Shown: positions 24,431 to 35,850 of the stretch, one piece after another | Numbering within the stretch: the first letter of the stretch is position 1 | Layout: every line of letters begins with the position of its first letter | From: Fasciola hepatica | Taxonomy: Eukaryota > Platyhelminthes > Trematoda > Plagiorchiida > Fasciolidae | DNA: 64,000 nucleotides | Direction of reading: 5' to 3' | Assembly: GCA_948099385.1 (NCBI GenBank) | Contig: CANUEZ040000167.1 | Span: 4,997,001 to 5,061,000 of the forward strand | The notes under the pieces: generated by a model | What the model was told of the DNA's origin: nothing | The model's database searches: none | Seen by the model: the letters and a program-made list of their open reading frames with translations, nothing else | Program-made: the position numbers and the translations under genes

Positions 24431-26252
24431 ATATTAAACAGACGTTTGGAATTCAGTTAAGGCCTCGTGTCGATGGCACCAAGACGAATCATGTTCGAAC
24501 CCTTGCAAATGAGACAACTTTGCTTGACATAAAAAGTGGCCCGAATATTCTCTACGTCACATATATGTCTCGATCCAAAATAGGACTCCTTGTCGGGAAG
24601 TGTCGGCAACCATACCCCCGAGATTCGGAAAGCTAGTGAACCACATTGATACCAACAGCTCAAGCATGGTAACGAGTCGGGCGACAGCGGAAATGACTGC
24701 CAACAAAGTCCATCGGTAGGGGGAGGAGGAGAGTAAACCTCGTATCTCAGACTTAACAGTCAGAAGGTTACTTACACCATCCGACCGCTGTTTGACGCCC
24801 AAACCTCGACGCTTGCATTTCGCCCTCGCCATGATGCCATGGCCCATCGTCCACGCACAAGGAATGCTTCATCATAGCAGCGGATATCCCAACACACTAG
24901 CGCAAACACCTGCTGTGAACCAAAAAGTTACACCGTCATTTCTCCAACCGATGCCTGAACACACGTAGGTATCCGATTACGCACACCGAGACACATGCTG
25001 ATCCGGTGGTTTTTGAAAAGTACTTCGTCCTGAATTTATTAGCTTTTGTTTAGTGCCTTTGAAACCATGGTTTAATTGCTTCATCTAGGGTAAAGCACGT
25101 GATTTAGACTGAACTTGAAACATATCGTGAAACTTTTTTTGTATTTAATTCACGTGTAGATCATGTAGTTCTCATAAAAAATTTGAAGTCAAGCATATTC
25201 TGAATATCGACGCGCCACCACACACGTCATACACTACACCGCAGATTGATACATTGGAAACGTTGAAGAATTACGGAATTTCCGGCCTTATAACGGGGTC
25301 ATCAAATAAGTTCTCTCTCTCTCTCTGGAGGTATGATCAACAAAATGATTCCTCCACAACTGTTTCTATTTTATTTATTGCCAACTGTTTAATGAGCTAG
25401 CCTATGCAACCGTAAGAACTGCGAGGAACCAAGCCACTCTCGAAAGATTTAGCCGGCTTGTTCACAGTGTTATCCGGTGATTCAGACGGTCGTCACGTTT
25501 CATCGTGTACACAATTTATATTTTAATCTGGATTATTATTTGTTCTGTCCTGATGTCCGCGAGTTGGTTAGAAAGGGTTTTACGAGCAAACAACTGTTTG
25601 CGAGCGTATCCATTCCATCTGCTCGAAAATCGTCCATCCTCTGGTTCCGGAACGCTTGTTCTAGTCCTATCCACCAACTCGAATGAAAAGACTCTTCTGC
25701 CTCCGAATAATGACAGTTTATTAGCTCGGAACACATGGCTTACATGGGATGAAGAGTCACTATCACCAATCGTTGCACCACAAACTAATTGGTTCAAACT
25801 GGCATCGGGTAACTTCCCTTCGGATTGGTTGGCCAAACAGTCAACCACCGTTTGACCGCAACCGTTTCGATCCGGAGCCTGTCGTTTACGTTCCGTTGGC
25901 TCAGACCTTGACCTGGATTCTGGACAGACTCTGGCGTGCTGTCTGCTCACGGGACTAGGTTGTCTATCGTCTATGTGTTAGCCCATGCCCTCGCAACTTC
26001 ATTGTTTAGTTTGGCATTCTCATCCCACTCATCGGCACCTTGTTTCACAAATACTGCATCTGCAGTTGCACCATATTATGGAGCACCGCCATCAGACACT
26101 ACGAGCTTAGCGGTGTGTGAACAAAATGATCCAGCTGTTATTTTTGTTAGTGTTGTTTTTTTTATTTTGCTTTCTCATGCAAGCACTGCTGGATAAACAA
26201 CTGCACTTTGATAACATTATCTCATTGTGCTTTTCGTCACCTATTTTTCCAG
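24431..26252 (+). other. GGA intron 2, last part; (CT)n tract and an open region at 25.5 kb
   Basis: A (CT)n microsatellite lies at about 25311-25327. At 25477-25960 the sequence is open in two + frames and one - frame at once. The + frame 25505-25855 would contain TWLTWDEESLSPIV, and the - frame 25516-25950 is 144 codons. I do not recognise any of these products, and a simultaneous long minus ORF makes coding uncertain. The interval ends at the acceptor of GGA exon 3. Confidence 0.4.
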
Positions 26253-26342
26253 CCCACCTTCCAGTTGAAATTCCAATTGTCATTCAATCTGGGCGATGAG
26301 GCCATTTTGGAATCTGGCTCATTGACCATACCCAGTGCCTGA
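26253..26342 (+). CDS. GGA-type adaptor: last exon, end of gamma-adaptin ear
   Basis: After a strong acceptor (CTATTTTTCCAG) this phase-0 exon encodes 29 residues beginning TFQLKFQLSFNLGDEA and ending LTIPSA, then TGA at 26340-26342. It aligns with the final strands of GGA ears (KVRLRYKLTF.LG.Q....G....FP). The typical animal C-terminus with FPP and a Trp is replaced by TIPSA, so the tail is shorter and diverged. Joined to exons 6293-6755 and 20158-20271, it completes an ear domain of about 125 residues with no stop or phase conflict. This is the strongest evidence that a live host gene spans the first 26 kb. Confidence 0.85.
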   Translation, partial: PTFQLKFQLSFNLGDEAILESGSLTIPSA

Positions 26343-26935
26343 TTGATTCACCCACTCACTGCGTATTGCCTGCCTTGAGCTCGAATGAACCCTCCCCGTC
26401 ATGCAGCGGAGTGTCTAATGCTGTCTGTGATGTGATCAATTTTGCTTCCGCCGCGCACTTGTCCGCATCCAAGTTAACTTTTGTTTACCCTTGTCACCGG
26501 TACACTGCCCCGCCCTGTCCCCTCGCCACTGCTGCTGTGCTGCAACCGACGGTCATAGTTTTGGCTGGTGATAGAACAATGGCCTAAACCACTATCTACA
26601 CTGAACTGGCTTGTCGCGGATACCTGTCTGCCATCCCACGAGTTTTTCATGTCACGGTGTGAAGTGACTCTTACGATATCCCTGACTTAAAATTGTCCAT
26701 CGTTATTCATTCAAATTTGCTTGCGTTCATCTTTGATTTTCATCATCTCATTTGATTGGTTTTGTCAGTTTGAATGCATGAGGTGGTCCCTATTGTCACC
26801 ATCTTTCCCGACTGCGTTCGAGCGTCACTGTACAACCCATCCCCCTCCATCGGACGGCTTCCCCGCCGAATCACACTATATGATTGCAATGTTGTGAATA
26901 TGAGAGTGCAAATAAAATACTACACGACACGTGTC
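26343..26935 (+). other. Probable 3' untranslated region of the GGA-like gene
   Basis: About 570 bases follow the stop before a canonical AATAAA at 26911-26916. This is the first such signal in a suitable context, so the transcript likely ends around 26930. Short open stretches here look like chance. Confidence 0.5.
26911..26916 (+). terminator. Polyadenylation signal AATAAA
   Basis: This is a canonical hexamer downstream of the GGA stop codon. Its use is inferred from position only. Confidence 0.45.
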
Positions 26936-27239
26936 ACTTTGGTTTTATGAAAGATCATCCACTTGGAACGGGTACACATTACGGTCAGTTTATCTCTTCC
27001 GTTCAGCTCACTGTAGGTCACTACAAGTGGAACAGTCGTGGTCGAATGTTTGCATGCATCACTGTCTATCTGAAGTAGGACTCATGATTTGGATAGAACG
27101 AAGAAGAAGCGGGGTGCTTTCGACGCAAGGTTTCTTCATTGTGAGTAGTAGGACGTTGATTATTTTCTGAAATGATTCCGTATGTAGTTTTAACGCTCAG
27201 ATTCCTATTGAAACCAAGAAGTAGTGCACATGCATCACT

Positions 27240-28480
27240 GTTGGTGAATTGAGTGTTGATACGAAATATTTATTCCACTCTCTGGAAGTCGACTGTCTCT
27301 TGTTGAATAGTGTACCAGAGAAATTCATTTCCACCGTAAAATCCCTTTACATCAATAGCCGAAGCCGAGTTCGGGCTTACCGTGATCTTTTACCCCAATT
27401 CACCACGAGGAGTGGTGTACGTCAGGGTTGCCTCCTCTTTCATTTTCTCTTAAACTTTGTGATTGACATGGTCCTAGAGGAGGAGATGAGGAAAGCGGCA
27501 CTGAACTTTCCTTGGCGGAAAGGTATCAGACGTTGAGTATGCAGACGACATAGTTCTTCTAAGTGAAGATCCAGATAAGTTGCAAGCTTTTCTAGACAGC
27601 TTGATGGATTGCGTAGCAATTCGGTATACGTTTTGCACGTTCAAAGTGCAAGATGCTGTTACAGGACTGAGTTGGTCCACCGCCAAACCTTTCAGTGTCT
27701 GGGGAGACTATAAACGTGGTAGACAAGTTCTGTTATCTAGGGAGCTGCATTTCATCCGGAGGTCGGAATCGGATGAGGTGTCTATGGGTACACAGAAGAC
27801 TCGTTTGGCATTTGTCAACCTGAGTCATCTGTGGTGTTGACATGACATCCGTTTACTTATCAAGGGCCGAGCGTACGCTGCAGTAATGAGGCCCGTGCTT
27901 CCGTATGGTTCGGAGACATAGCCACTGAGGGTGGGGGACATACGAAGATTGTCGGTATTTGAATACCGATGTTTTCGTAGCATTTCTGGAATCTGATGGG
28001 AATACTGAATGAGGGACAATGCTGAGGTTCGGCGGAAATTCTTAGGTTCAAGGACGAAATCATTAGAGGAGACACTTAAGCTCACCAGGTTAAGATGGTT
28101 GGGACATGTGTTGCGCCTGTCCCGTGACAGGATTCCTCGGTGTGCTATGTTTGTTGAGGCGGGTACCGGTTGGAAGATGAGTAAGGGTGGTCAGTCCATG
28201 ACATGGAAGAAAGGTATGAAAAGCCTAACTAGTGGACTTGGCCATATAGGGCGTGTTAGACTTCTTGGCTGGGGTCCAAGCGACCCTCCCACTCAATGGT
28301 TAGATGCGTTGGGGGATATGGCTAGATGCCGCGATCAGCGGTGCTCTTGCACCTACAAACTTTCTTCATCGACTTAATTCCATTATTGTAGTTCTCTTCT
28401 TACTCCCTTCATACTCTTCCCTCCTTCATGATTTCCTTTTGAGATTGCTGGTAGGAGATAGTAGCCAAAGCCACCTGACC
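27240..28480 (+). pseudogene. 3' half of a non-LTR RT relict
   Basis: The copy starts in mid-RT: VPEKFISTVKSLYINSRSRV and FTTRSGVRQGCLL at 27249-27440. The catalytic box VEYADDIVLLSE follows in another frame near 27533-27563, then RLLIKGRAYAAVMRPVLPYG and LRVGDIRRLSVFEYRC. The C-terminal stretch 28009-28377 is well preserved: KLTRLRWLGHVLRLSRD, TGWKMSKGGQSMTWKKG and GWGPSDPPTQWLDALGDMAR. The region after the stop at about 28375 is a pyrimidine-rich 3' tail. No endonuclease is present. The wording at the start (PEKFIS..KSLY..SR) is close to the copy at 57.7 kb, so these two are the same subfamily. Confidence 0.85.
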
Positions 28481-30362
28481 CAGTGCATGGTTAATGGTTG
28501 TCTGAACAGAACAACGGAAGTCGACTACGCATCTTCGTGAAGCAGCGAAAACCCAGTTCCGCTGGGGATGATGAGGAATCGATGCAGGAAGTTAGTGTGT
28601 GTGCGTGTGACTTTTTATTAACCGCGTTGCATAGTAACTGAACTCGATAATCATTCAAGCGTGGCACCACGTGAAAGGAAAATGAAGTAAGATGGTCAAA
28701 GGGCGTAGGAGAATCTTCGATTCCGCGGTCCACTCACTAGATGAAAAGGTGCACCATGATCCGCGTTAGACTAGTTATCGAGCAACGTATTGCAATAAAT
28801 GCTGTATAGATTTTACATTTTCAGAATCAAGGAAACATATTGTCGGTTGTTTTCAACCATGACGAATTCAAATGTCATGAAATGGCGATTGTCCTTGTAG
28901 CAACTGAAAAATCCATACTTACTACAAAGTAGTTCACCCCGTTGCTAAAATTCGAGGTTGTATAACGGGGGTTAGGGCCCCCATAGTTATCTTACGGCAA
29001 TATCTCACGCATTTACGTTTTGGGATTTGTGAAACTAACTAAATAGTTTGCATTTTTCTTACAGATCTGCGAAATCCTCCAAAAAAACCTCTGCAAAGGT
29101 GGCTGTGTCTAATTTCTGTGGTTCGCGATTCCTCCTGATCCGCGACGATTTCTGGAAATTAATCTCACGAATTTTGTGGCATTACTGTGTTGCTCTGAAC
29201 ACCATGCTAATTCATCAGCCAAATGATAGGTACTTTTCTCATGAAGAAAACCGAGTGAAAATGGTCTATCCGTGAAACGGTTTGCCTGTCAACACTTGTG
29301 CATCACTGACCCAACACGGGACAGAGACACGCACATAGGCGTATTGCCGGGCACGCATGTTTGAGCCCGCGCGCTCCAACGTGTAACGCGCAAGGACCGG
29401 TGGTCTTCCGCTGGGAGTTGCACGTGTTCAGTCTGCCAAAGCACACTGAGTAAAACGTAATCAGCCGAGGCCCAGTAAATGTGTCAACATTAGCCAAACA
29501 ACGATATGGCGGCTTGTGTTCTGGTGAATACAAACATACCACATGGTCAGTGGCCTTACAGCCGTCACTGAGCCTACCGCCGTCGGGTGCGAACACATGA
29601 TAGCCTCATGCACCAACCGGCATTGACGAAATTATCTCCGCTTTCTGGAATCAATTCAGATGAACAGTCCGGATCGCTGTTCTTTATTGTGTATCGGATC
29701 TAAGGCTTTGGAACTGCTCAATTATGCACCTCCTCGACAAAAAACTTTAATAAGGCAGACCTACTGCAGTTGACAACGAATGAATGTTTCATCACGTAAA
29801 GTACAAACGGAGAAGATCTTTAAGGAACAAGGGTATCATTTAATTTCAGACTCAGCAACATTTATTTCGACAAATGCGAAACAGCTTTAGTATTTCCTTT
29901 GGGTTCATTGTGTATGATTGACACCTTCACACATAAGTTGAGCAGTCACTTTACATCAGGAAAAAATGTAGGTGATGGCGTTTGTCAAACAAGCACGAAG
30001 TTGACCAGTCATTAGATAACGGTTTTGAACGGGGTGATAAGGCTTACCGGAAGGACGTTTTCGATGGGTGGAGTGAGATTACTTAGATTAACTTAGGAAC
30101 CTACCAGGTATTGTTTGATATCGGTTTCTCCGATGACGACAGCGATTCTTGACTGTTGTAACACCGCTGGATTGGTTTCCACTAGATACCACAGGTAGTA
30201 TTTGCATCAATTCCGTTTTGTTGCAGCTACTTAATCCTATCTGAAGGATGATGTTCTGTTCAAGCACCAGCCAAAACACGTTGAAACTGTCCTGTAAATC
30301 GATTTTCCCTTCCTCGTGATATCTTCATTGTATAGAGACATACGCTAGATGTGAACCAGTGG
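28481..30362. other. No gene recognised, up to the left edge of the palindrome
   Basis: No coding motif was found on either strand, including the minus strand, where the retroelement in the left palindrome arm would have continued. Confidence 0.45.
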
Positions 30363-31640
30363 GCCGTTCACCTCTTTGATCAATTCGCTAACACTTGGCT
30401 TCTGTGGAGCATTAGTTCCAAGTAGATGGAAAAGGTTGAGGCTGATGACGATCACCACAGTCTATACCATCTCATTACAATTCGCGATCCACCATTATTC
30501 ACAGCCGTTTCGTAAACTCCGAATCAATTCAAACTTAAGGCATCTCTGTGCCTCATCTCATCTGGAATCCGGAGGGATCGAGCTGTGCGCATCTAATATT
30601 GTAATTGAAGGTGCAGATGTGCATCATTTCTGTATTTGTCTGACTTTTGGGTCTTGGGCATCATTAGCAGCCTCAGATAGAGCTTGATCTCTGTTTATCA
30701 CAAGTCTGGATCCCGACCACATGACTGCTTCAATGACTTGGTGGATAGTTCTGCTCGGAAAGCAAATAGATGGTCATCGTCCAATAGTAGCTGCGACGGC
30801 TGGTTGGTTTTGATGTTAATCCGGCCCCCGACGAGACATAGGCAGAATCGCCGACGGACATAAGCGTGATCAGTGTTTGCAGACGTGGACCAAAATGAGC
30901 AAAAATCTCGATTTGATCCGAGCCAGCGGTAATCCTTAGAAACGTGGTTGATCTGATTCCAAAGCTATGAAAGTGCTGTAGGGCAACAGGTTAGTCTGTG
31001 TCAATTTCTACGCGAGAAATTTGTTCTTACCAGGGATAGTCTATGGTTAAAACATCATTGGATGATTCGATCACCATTATTGGCATGTGTTGGTTGGGAT
31101 ACTAAATCACGATTCACATCTCTCTCCGTCTCGACTAGGCATCCAACTTGAGCATTAAGATCGAAATCACCCGTCATTATATCCACTGAGCCCACACTGC
31201 GCAGCAGTTGAGGTAAATATTGGTAGAGTTCGTCTTTAATCTCAGGAGAACTGTAGTCAGTTGAGACATACGTTTAAAAGCCAAAATGCAACGAGACTTC
31301 AGTCTGTTGTGGTTGACATCCACAGAATTGTCCAATCAAACTGCACATAGGCGACTACTGAATAGGATCTTACTAGGCAGTGCACACTCAGCCCTCGTGA
31401 TCACATCGATGCCGACACTAAGCTGACCACGAGAACTAGACACGAATTGGCCCGACAAGTGACAAGTGAAATGAGAATTCCTGCTTGTGTTTGGGGAAGG
31501 AAGTGTTACCACTGAAGTTTGGTCTTGTATGTGTGTTTCGGAGACAAAATGCATCTATTTCAAGGGCTTTGAAAGTTCCAGTTAGGCAGGCTGTTGTGAG
31601 TTTGGCAGTGCTTTCGGATGTTGAAAGCAATTAGGTGAAT
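30363..31640 (-). pseudogene. Non-LTR endonuclease and linker fragment, cut by the palindrome edge
   Basis: The minus strand reads LEIDAF then FVSETHIQDQTS (31500-31554), SVGIDVITRAECAL and SSRLCAV. After a frameshift come an endonuclease core and a linker (LFHLLG.NAPQKPSVSELIK) that stops at the arm edge near 30363. The mirror copy at 43920-45190 continues into RT, but this one does not. Here a CGA codon has become TGA relative to the right arm (near 31050), adding a stop. Confidence 0.75.
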
Positions 31641-34099
31641 TGATGGGAACTGTGATCCTAGTTGCACCCAGTATCAACAAATCTCATGCATGTGCCTACT
31701 TAGTGTGGGATATATAACTAATGGAGCATCAGATGATGAAATTGAGTGGATGAGATCTGAAATTCTTGTTGATGACTAAGGGAGGTGATATGATAAGCAT
31801 GTACAGCTGCAGATTAGTGCACAGTGTGACCAGGTCTGTATATTACGAATCAGTCATCCAGATCGGGTGCAGTTTCGAAGCTAGTCATTTCCAAGAAGAT
31901 TAAGAACCAGACTCAGAGGAGAAGAAGTAGATCGTGTTTGCAATCCTTAAGTAAGCCAATAAATGGCCGGACAGTAGCTTCATCTGGTTTTCCGTTATAA
32001 CCGGACATTAAAGATCGGTGGTGGCTGGGTCAAATGCCTACTCGTAATGGGAAACAGGATTTAGATGCGTAGTCCCCATGATCCTTATGAAATTCCTGGT
32101 ATACTCAAAACTAGATCTCACGTGAAAATGATTTAGAGAGGAAATAGAGAAAACGGGAGTTTAAGGAGGCGTCTCAGCTAGGGGTCAATGTGAGTATTGA
32201 AGATGTTTGACTAGCAGCCTTCGGGAAGTGTGTTCTATCGGGTCTCGAAGTGAACTGCCAACGAAACTCCCTTAGTTGAATGAACAGAGAGGACTTGGGC
32301 CGATAGACAGATGCGACAGTGTATTCCACATATTGTGGCACAGAAACAGTACCAATACAAATAATACACAGAAGATAAGCCCATGCAACCGCGAAGCGAC
32401 TAACTAACTGAGCGCATGCAGTCCGTGAAAACCGAAAGTGTGCCAATGGTAAGCTGGACGGAAACCTCGTGCTTTTTGATTTCAGTAGACCGAATGCAAC
32501 TGAACGAACATGGCAAAGTGGAAATTGTATTTCATTAGCGGAAGTAGAGGAACGAAATCCAAAATTATGTCTGAAAAAAGGCCGTTTGCTCGGAACGATC
32601 GAAGTCACTACACGAGTTGTAGGAACCTGATGCGTTGGGAGTGTATCAACCTGTTGATCAATATCAAGGATATGGTCATTGAAGAAACAAATGTTTAGCT
32701 AGGGAAAATAAGAAAAGATGATTCGAAACTACTTTAGGAAGGCTAATTAGGTTAGATTATTTCAAAATTTTGTGGGGATAATCACAAAGGTGTAGGAGAA
32801 TATTAAGGTGGAGACGTTAAAGACGATCATGAGGAAAGTGATGGCAAAGGGTCAATATATTTATTCGAACAGTATTGACGCCTAATACACTAGAAGTGTC
32901 TCAACATGTTGACCATGACCACGGGTGGAATCAAAGAGCAAATGGAAGTGTATGAAAACCTCAATGTCGAAAACCGGGTTCACCACACTAGACAAAAATA
33001 AAATGTGAATGTATGAAATTTCCCCACGTGTGATCCAGTTTCCATCAGTTAGAACAAAAACAAACTTAACTGGCTGAGGTTTGTAAGGCATGATAAATTA
33101 TGGATGACAGACCAAGGCGATTTTATCAGACGGTTGCTGGTAATAGATAATGATGTGCTGTCAACAATATCCACTAAGGTTTGCTGCAATGTATAGGATA
33201 AATTGTATGTAAGGATCACACTTTATGGTTGGAATCTTGTCCCATGAAAATTCAACACCTTCTTCGAATGATCATTCCCCACAATGTTGAAATTGGATAA
33301 TGAGGTCGAATTTTCGAGTCTGATGAACAATTTCAAGATTCTGTTCAATTTGGCTTCAAAATGGAAGCTAAGCATATTAATAGGACGTTTGTTCCGTATT
33401 GTGTAATCCTCTTTGGAGAAGAAGCTCTTTTCTAACGTTGATCTCGACTGAGCGACCAGTCAGAGGCCTCTGTATCGCAAAGGACAGGGCGTAGGTACGA
33501 AAATCCAAATTGAACCAGAGGAAGAGAACAAAAAGTGATGGATGAGTCAAAAAAGAATGCCGAGATTGAGTAGAAAGTCTTAGCCAGAAGGAGTAAAGCA
33601 CAATAGAATACAACGCTCATAATAGCTCAGTGGTGATGAATACCCGAAAAGCCGTGTAATGAACGACCGCTATGATGTTTCGGTCAGTTCTGGATACATT
33701 CGAGAAAATGATGGGCCCGTATCCAAAGCAAAGACTCATATGGGCTACGTGAGTGTGAAGCTTGCTATTTTGTAGCTTAAATCACCTAGAATTGAAACTT
33801 TTAATATGCTTCACGTTCGCGGTTGGATAGGACAGGTGTTGCCAGAATTGTAGGGTGCAGCCCAAGATCTCATGCTAATGCATTTTGGGACAGGTAGGAC
33901 AGTGATTCAGCAAACGTTTTTCAAGGGGGACTTGGTATTTCAGAAATCAAGAACTCCATCTTCCATGAAGTACACCAGCATTCCAGCTAGTTATATTTGA
34001 AGTAATGGTGTCGGTGTCCTATGGAAGGAACTTGTAGATAATCTTAATATCAACAGCGAACAAGAACGGGATACCTCAATACAGAATGGAAGAAACGTC

Positions 34100-34260
34100 A
34101 TTATTATATGTTAGCAAAGCACGAGGGTGTGTCGTTCCATTACTATGCCAAATATGCACACGGATTTTGAGCATGAAACAGATAATTCGATTTATCAACG
34201 AAAAAGCTCATAAGAGGGTGCAAAATGCCATCAAACCCTCACCCCTGCAAGAATGATAAA
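34100..34260 (-). pseudogene. Penelope-like fragment, minus orientation (left arm)
   Basis: The reverse complement of this stretch is similar to 35380-35500 on the + strand (compare TTATCTGTTTCATGCTCAAA with TTATCTGTCTCGTGCTTAAA) and translates with the same pattern (CFMLKIRVHIWH against CLVLKICVHTWC). It is therefore a second, diverged copy of the same region in the opposite direction. Its mirror is 41293-41453 (+). Confidence 0.45.
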
Positions 34261-34869
34261 ACATAATTGATTTGCATTTTCTATACTCAGGAATGTGTCA
34301 TTGATCATTGTTCCTGTCACATGTGATTCATGAACGGAGTTCATTCAATCCGTACACTGTGTTTACAAGCAGTGAATTCTCATGTATGAAAACAGAGGGA
34401 TAGTGCGAGGTTCAAGACATGCTCAGCTGGAACAAGGAAAACTAATTGCATACAAAACATGCACCAGAGTTCGAGGCACATTTCTAGATCTACTATAAGT
34501 ATTTGTAACTAATTTCAAGGAGTTCGATCATCATATCGTTGAGAAAAGACGGGGAATTCGAAGGAGACTCTCCGAGCAGGCCACGAGAAGACTCTTGTTT
34601 GGTGCTTCTTACGAGTGCACAAGTTCTTGCAACCGGAAGTAGGCGTTCAGCACTCACGACAACTCCCAAACATTGCACCATATCTGTGGAACAGAAGGAT
34701 GACATCAATGCATTAGATGACTGACTGCCATTTTGAAGATCATGATGAATGTGTCAGAAATCCCATCACTTGTAGTGCTGAACATAATAATATGATAATC
34801 AGCGATGACTGAAAGTTCGATTTCGATGGTCATGGTGGAATCATTTAGAGGTGGCATGACTTTAGGAAA

Positions 34870-35850
34870 AGCAAGCTGAATCTCAGTCGTGGAGACTTCG
34901 GTGGTGGCCTTGTCATTGTTTTGGTTTTTATTGATGGGAATTCCCAGCTAGTGGTCTCAGAAAGGAAGTGGACTGCCGACTCTTACGTCAACACAGTGAA
35001 TGAATTTGACTCCCAATTAATCAGGAAAATTGATTGAGGATCACATAATATCAACTTGATAACGCCTCCATACATACAGCCAACCCCACCAGAATATTAC
35101 TTATTCACCGAATCATCAAGACCAAGGACTGACCCACTCACAGTTCAGATAGGACCCTGTATAGAATGTCCGGAGTCTGTTAGTGAGGCTGGTCATTGTG
35201 GATGGAAGAGACTTCAGCCGTTTGTACTAGTTGACATCCTTCATTCCCGATCAACGGGATAGAATATAGCCTAAGACCATCCTGAATATAATTGGAAGCA
35301 TGTCTGGACGTTGTGTTTCAAGCATCAACAATAAAATTACTATTTTAATAATGTGCTGCTCGTTTTTACCATCGGTCTAGGGGTGAGCTTATCAGTATTC
35401 CTCACTCTCGTAGGAACATTTTCCACAAAAAATCAATTTATCTGTCTCGTGCTTAAAATTTGTGTACATACTTGGTGTAATAGTGTGTCAACACACCAGT
35501 ATTTCAACTTTGGCCTCTCTCAGTGGTTCGGATCAAAAGTAATCGCAGAAAAACAGTGAAAACCACGATGGGTTCAATGACATTTCGTGCATCACACGGC
35601 AGATATGGATTCCATCTCTCCTTGTGTGCAACAATTCACTTGCACATGTGAGGCAAGTTTCGTTGGTCGAATCACAAGAATACTGCCCGAATGCGTGAAG
35701 GAGCATCATCCAAGTTGTTTAAAGAAGAAAATAGTGAAGAGTGGTGAAATAATAATCGCCGTTTACTCGATGGAACAGCACAGCTCGATCAGTACTAGTG
35801 AGGCACGTCCTCCCGTGAACACGGTCAAAGTCAGACTGTGAAGAATCGTC
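34870..35850 (+). pseudogene. Penelope-like retroelement C-terminal region with GIY-YIG-like nuclease (left arm)
   Basis: In the order expected of Penelope-like elements, the + strand shows a post-RT strand block (VIVLVFIDGNSQLVVSERKW, then TADSYVN, near 34905-35000). It also shows a CLVLKICVHTWC..STHQ block at 35450-35505, and an 84-codon open stretch at 35587-35841. The latter contains C..QFTCTCEASFVGRITR, then VKEHHPSCL. The C-x-C, (Y/F)VG, Arg and EH positions match the GIY-YIG endonuclease that ends Penelope-like polyproteins (the YIG triad reads FVG). Stops separate the blocks. Family assignment is by motif recognition only. The mirror copy is at 39703-40683 (-). Confidence 0.5.
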
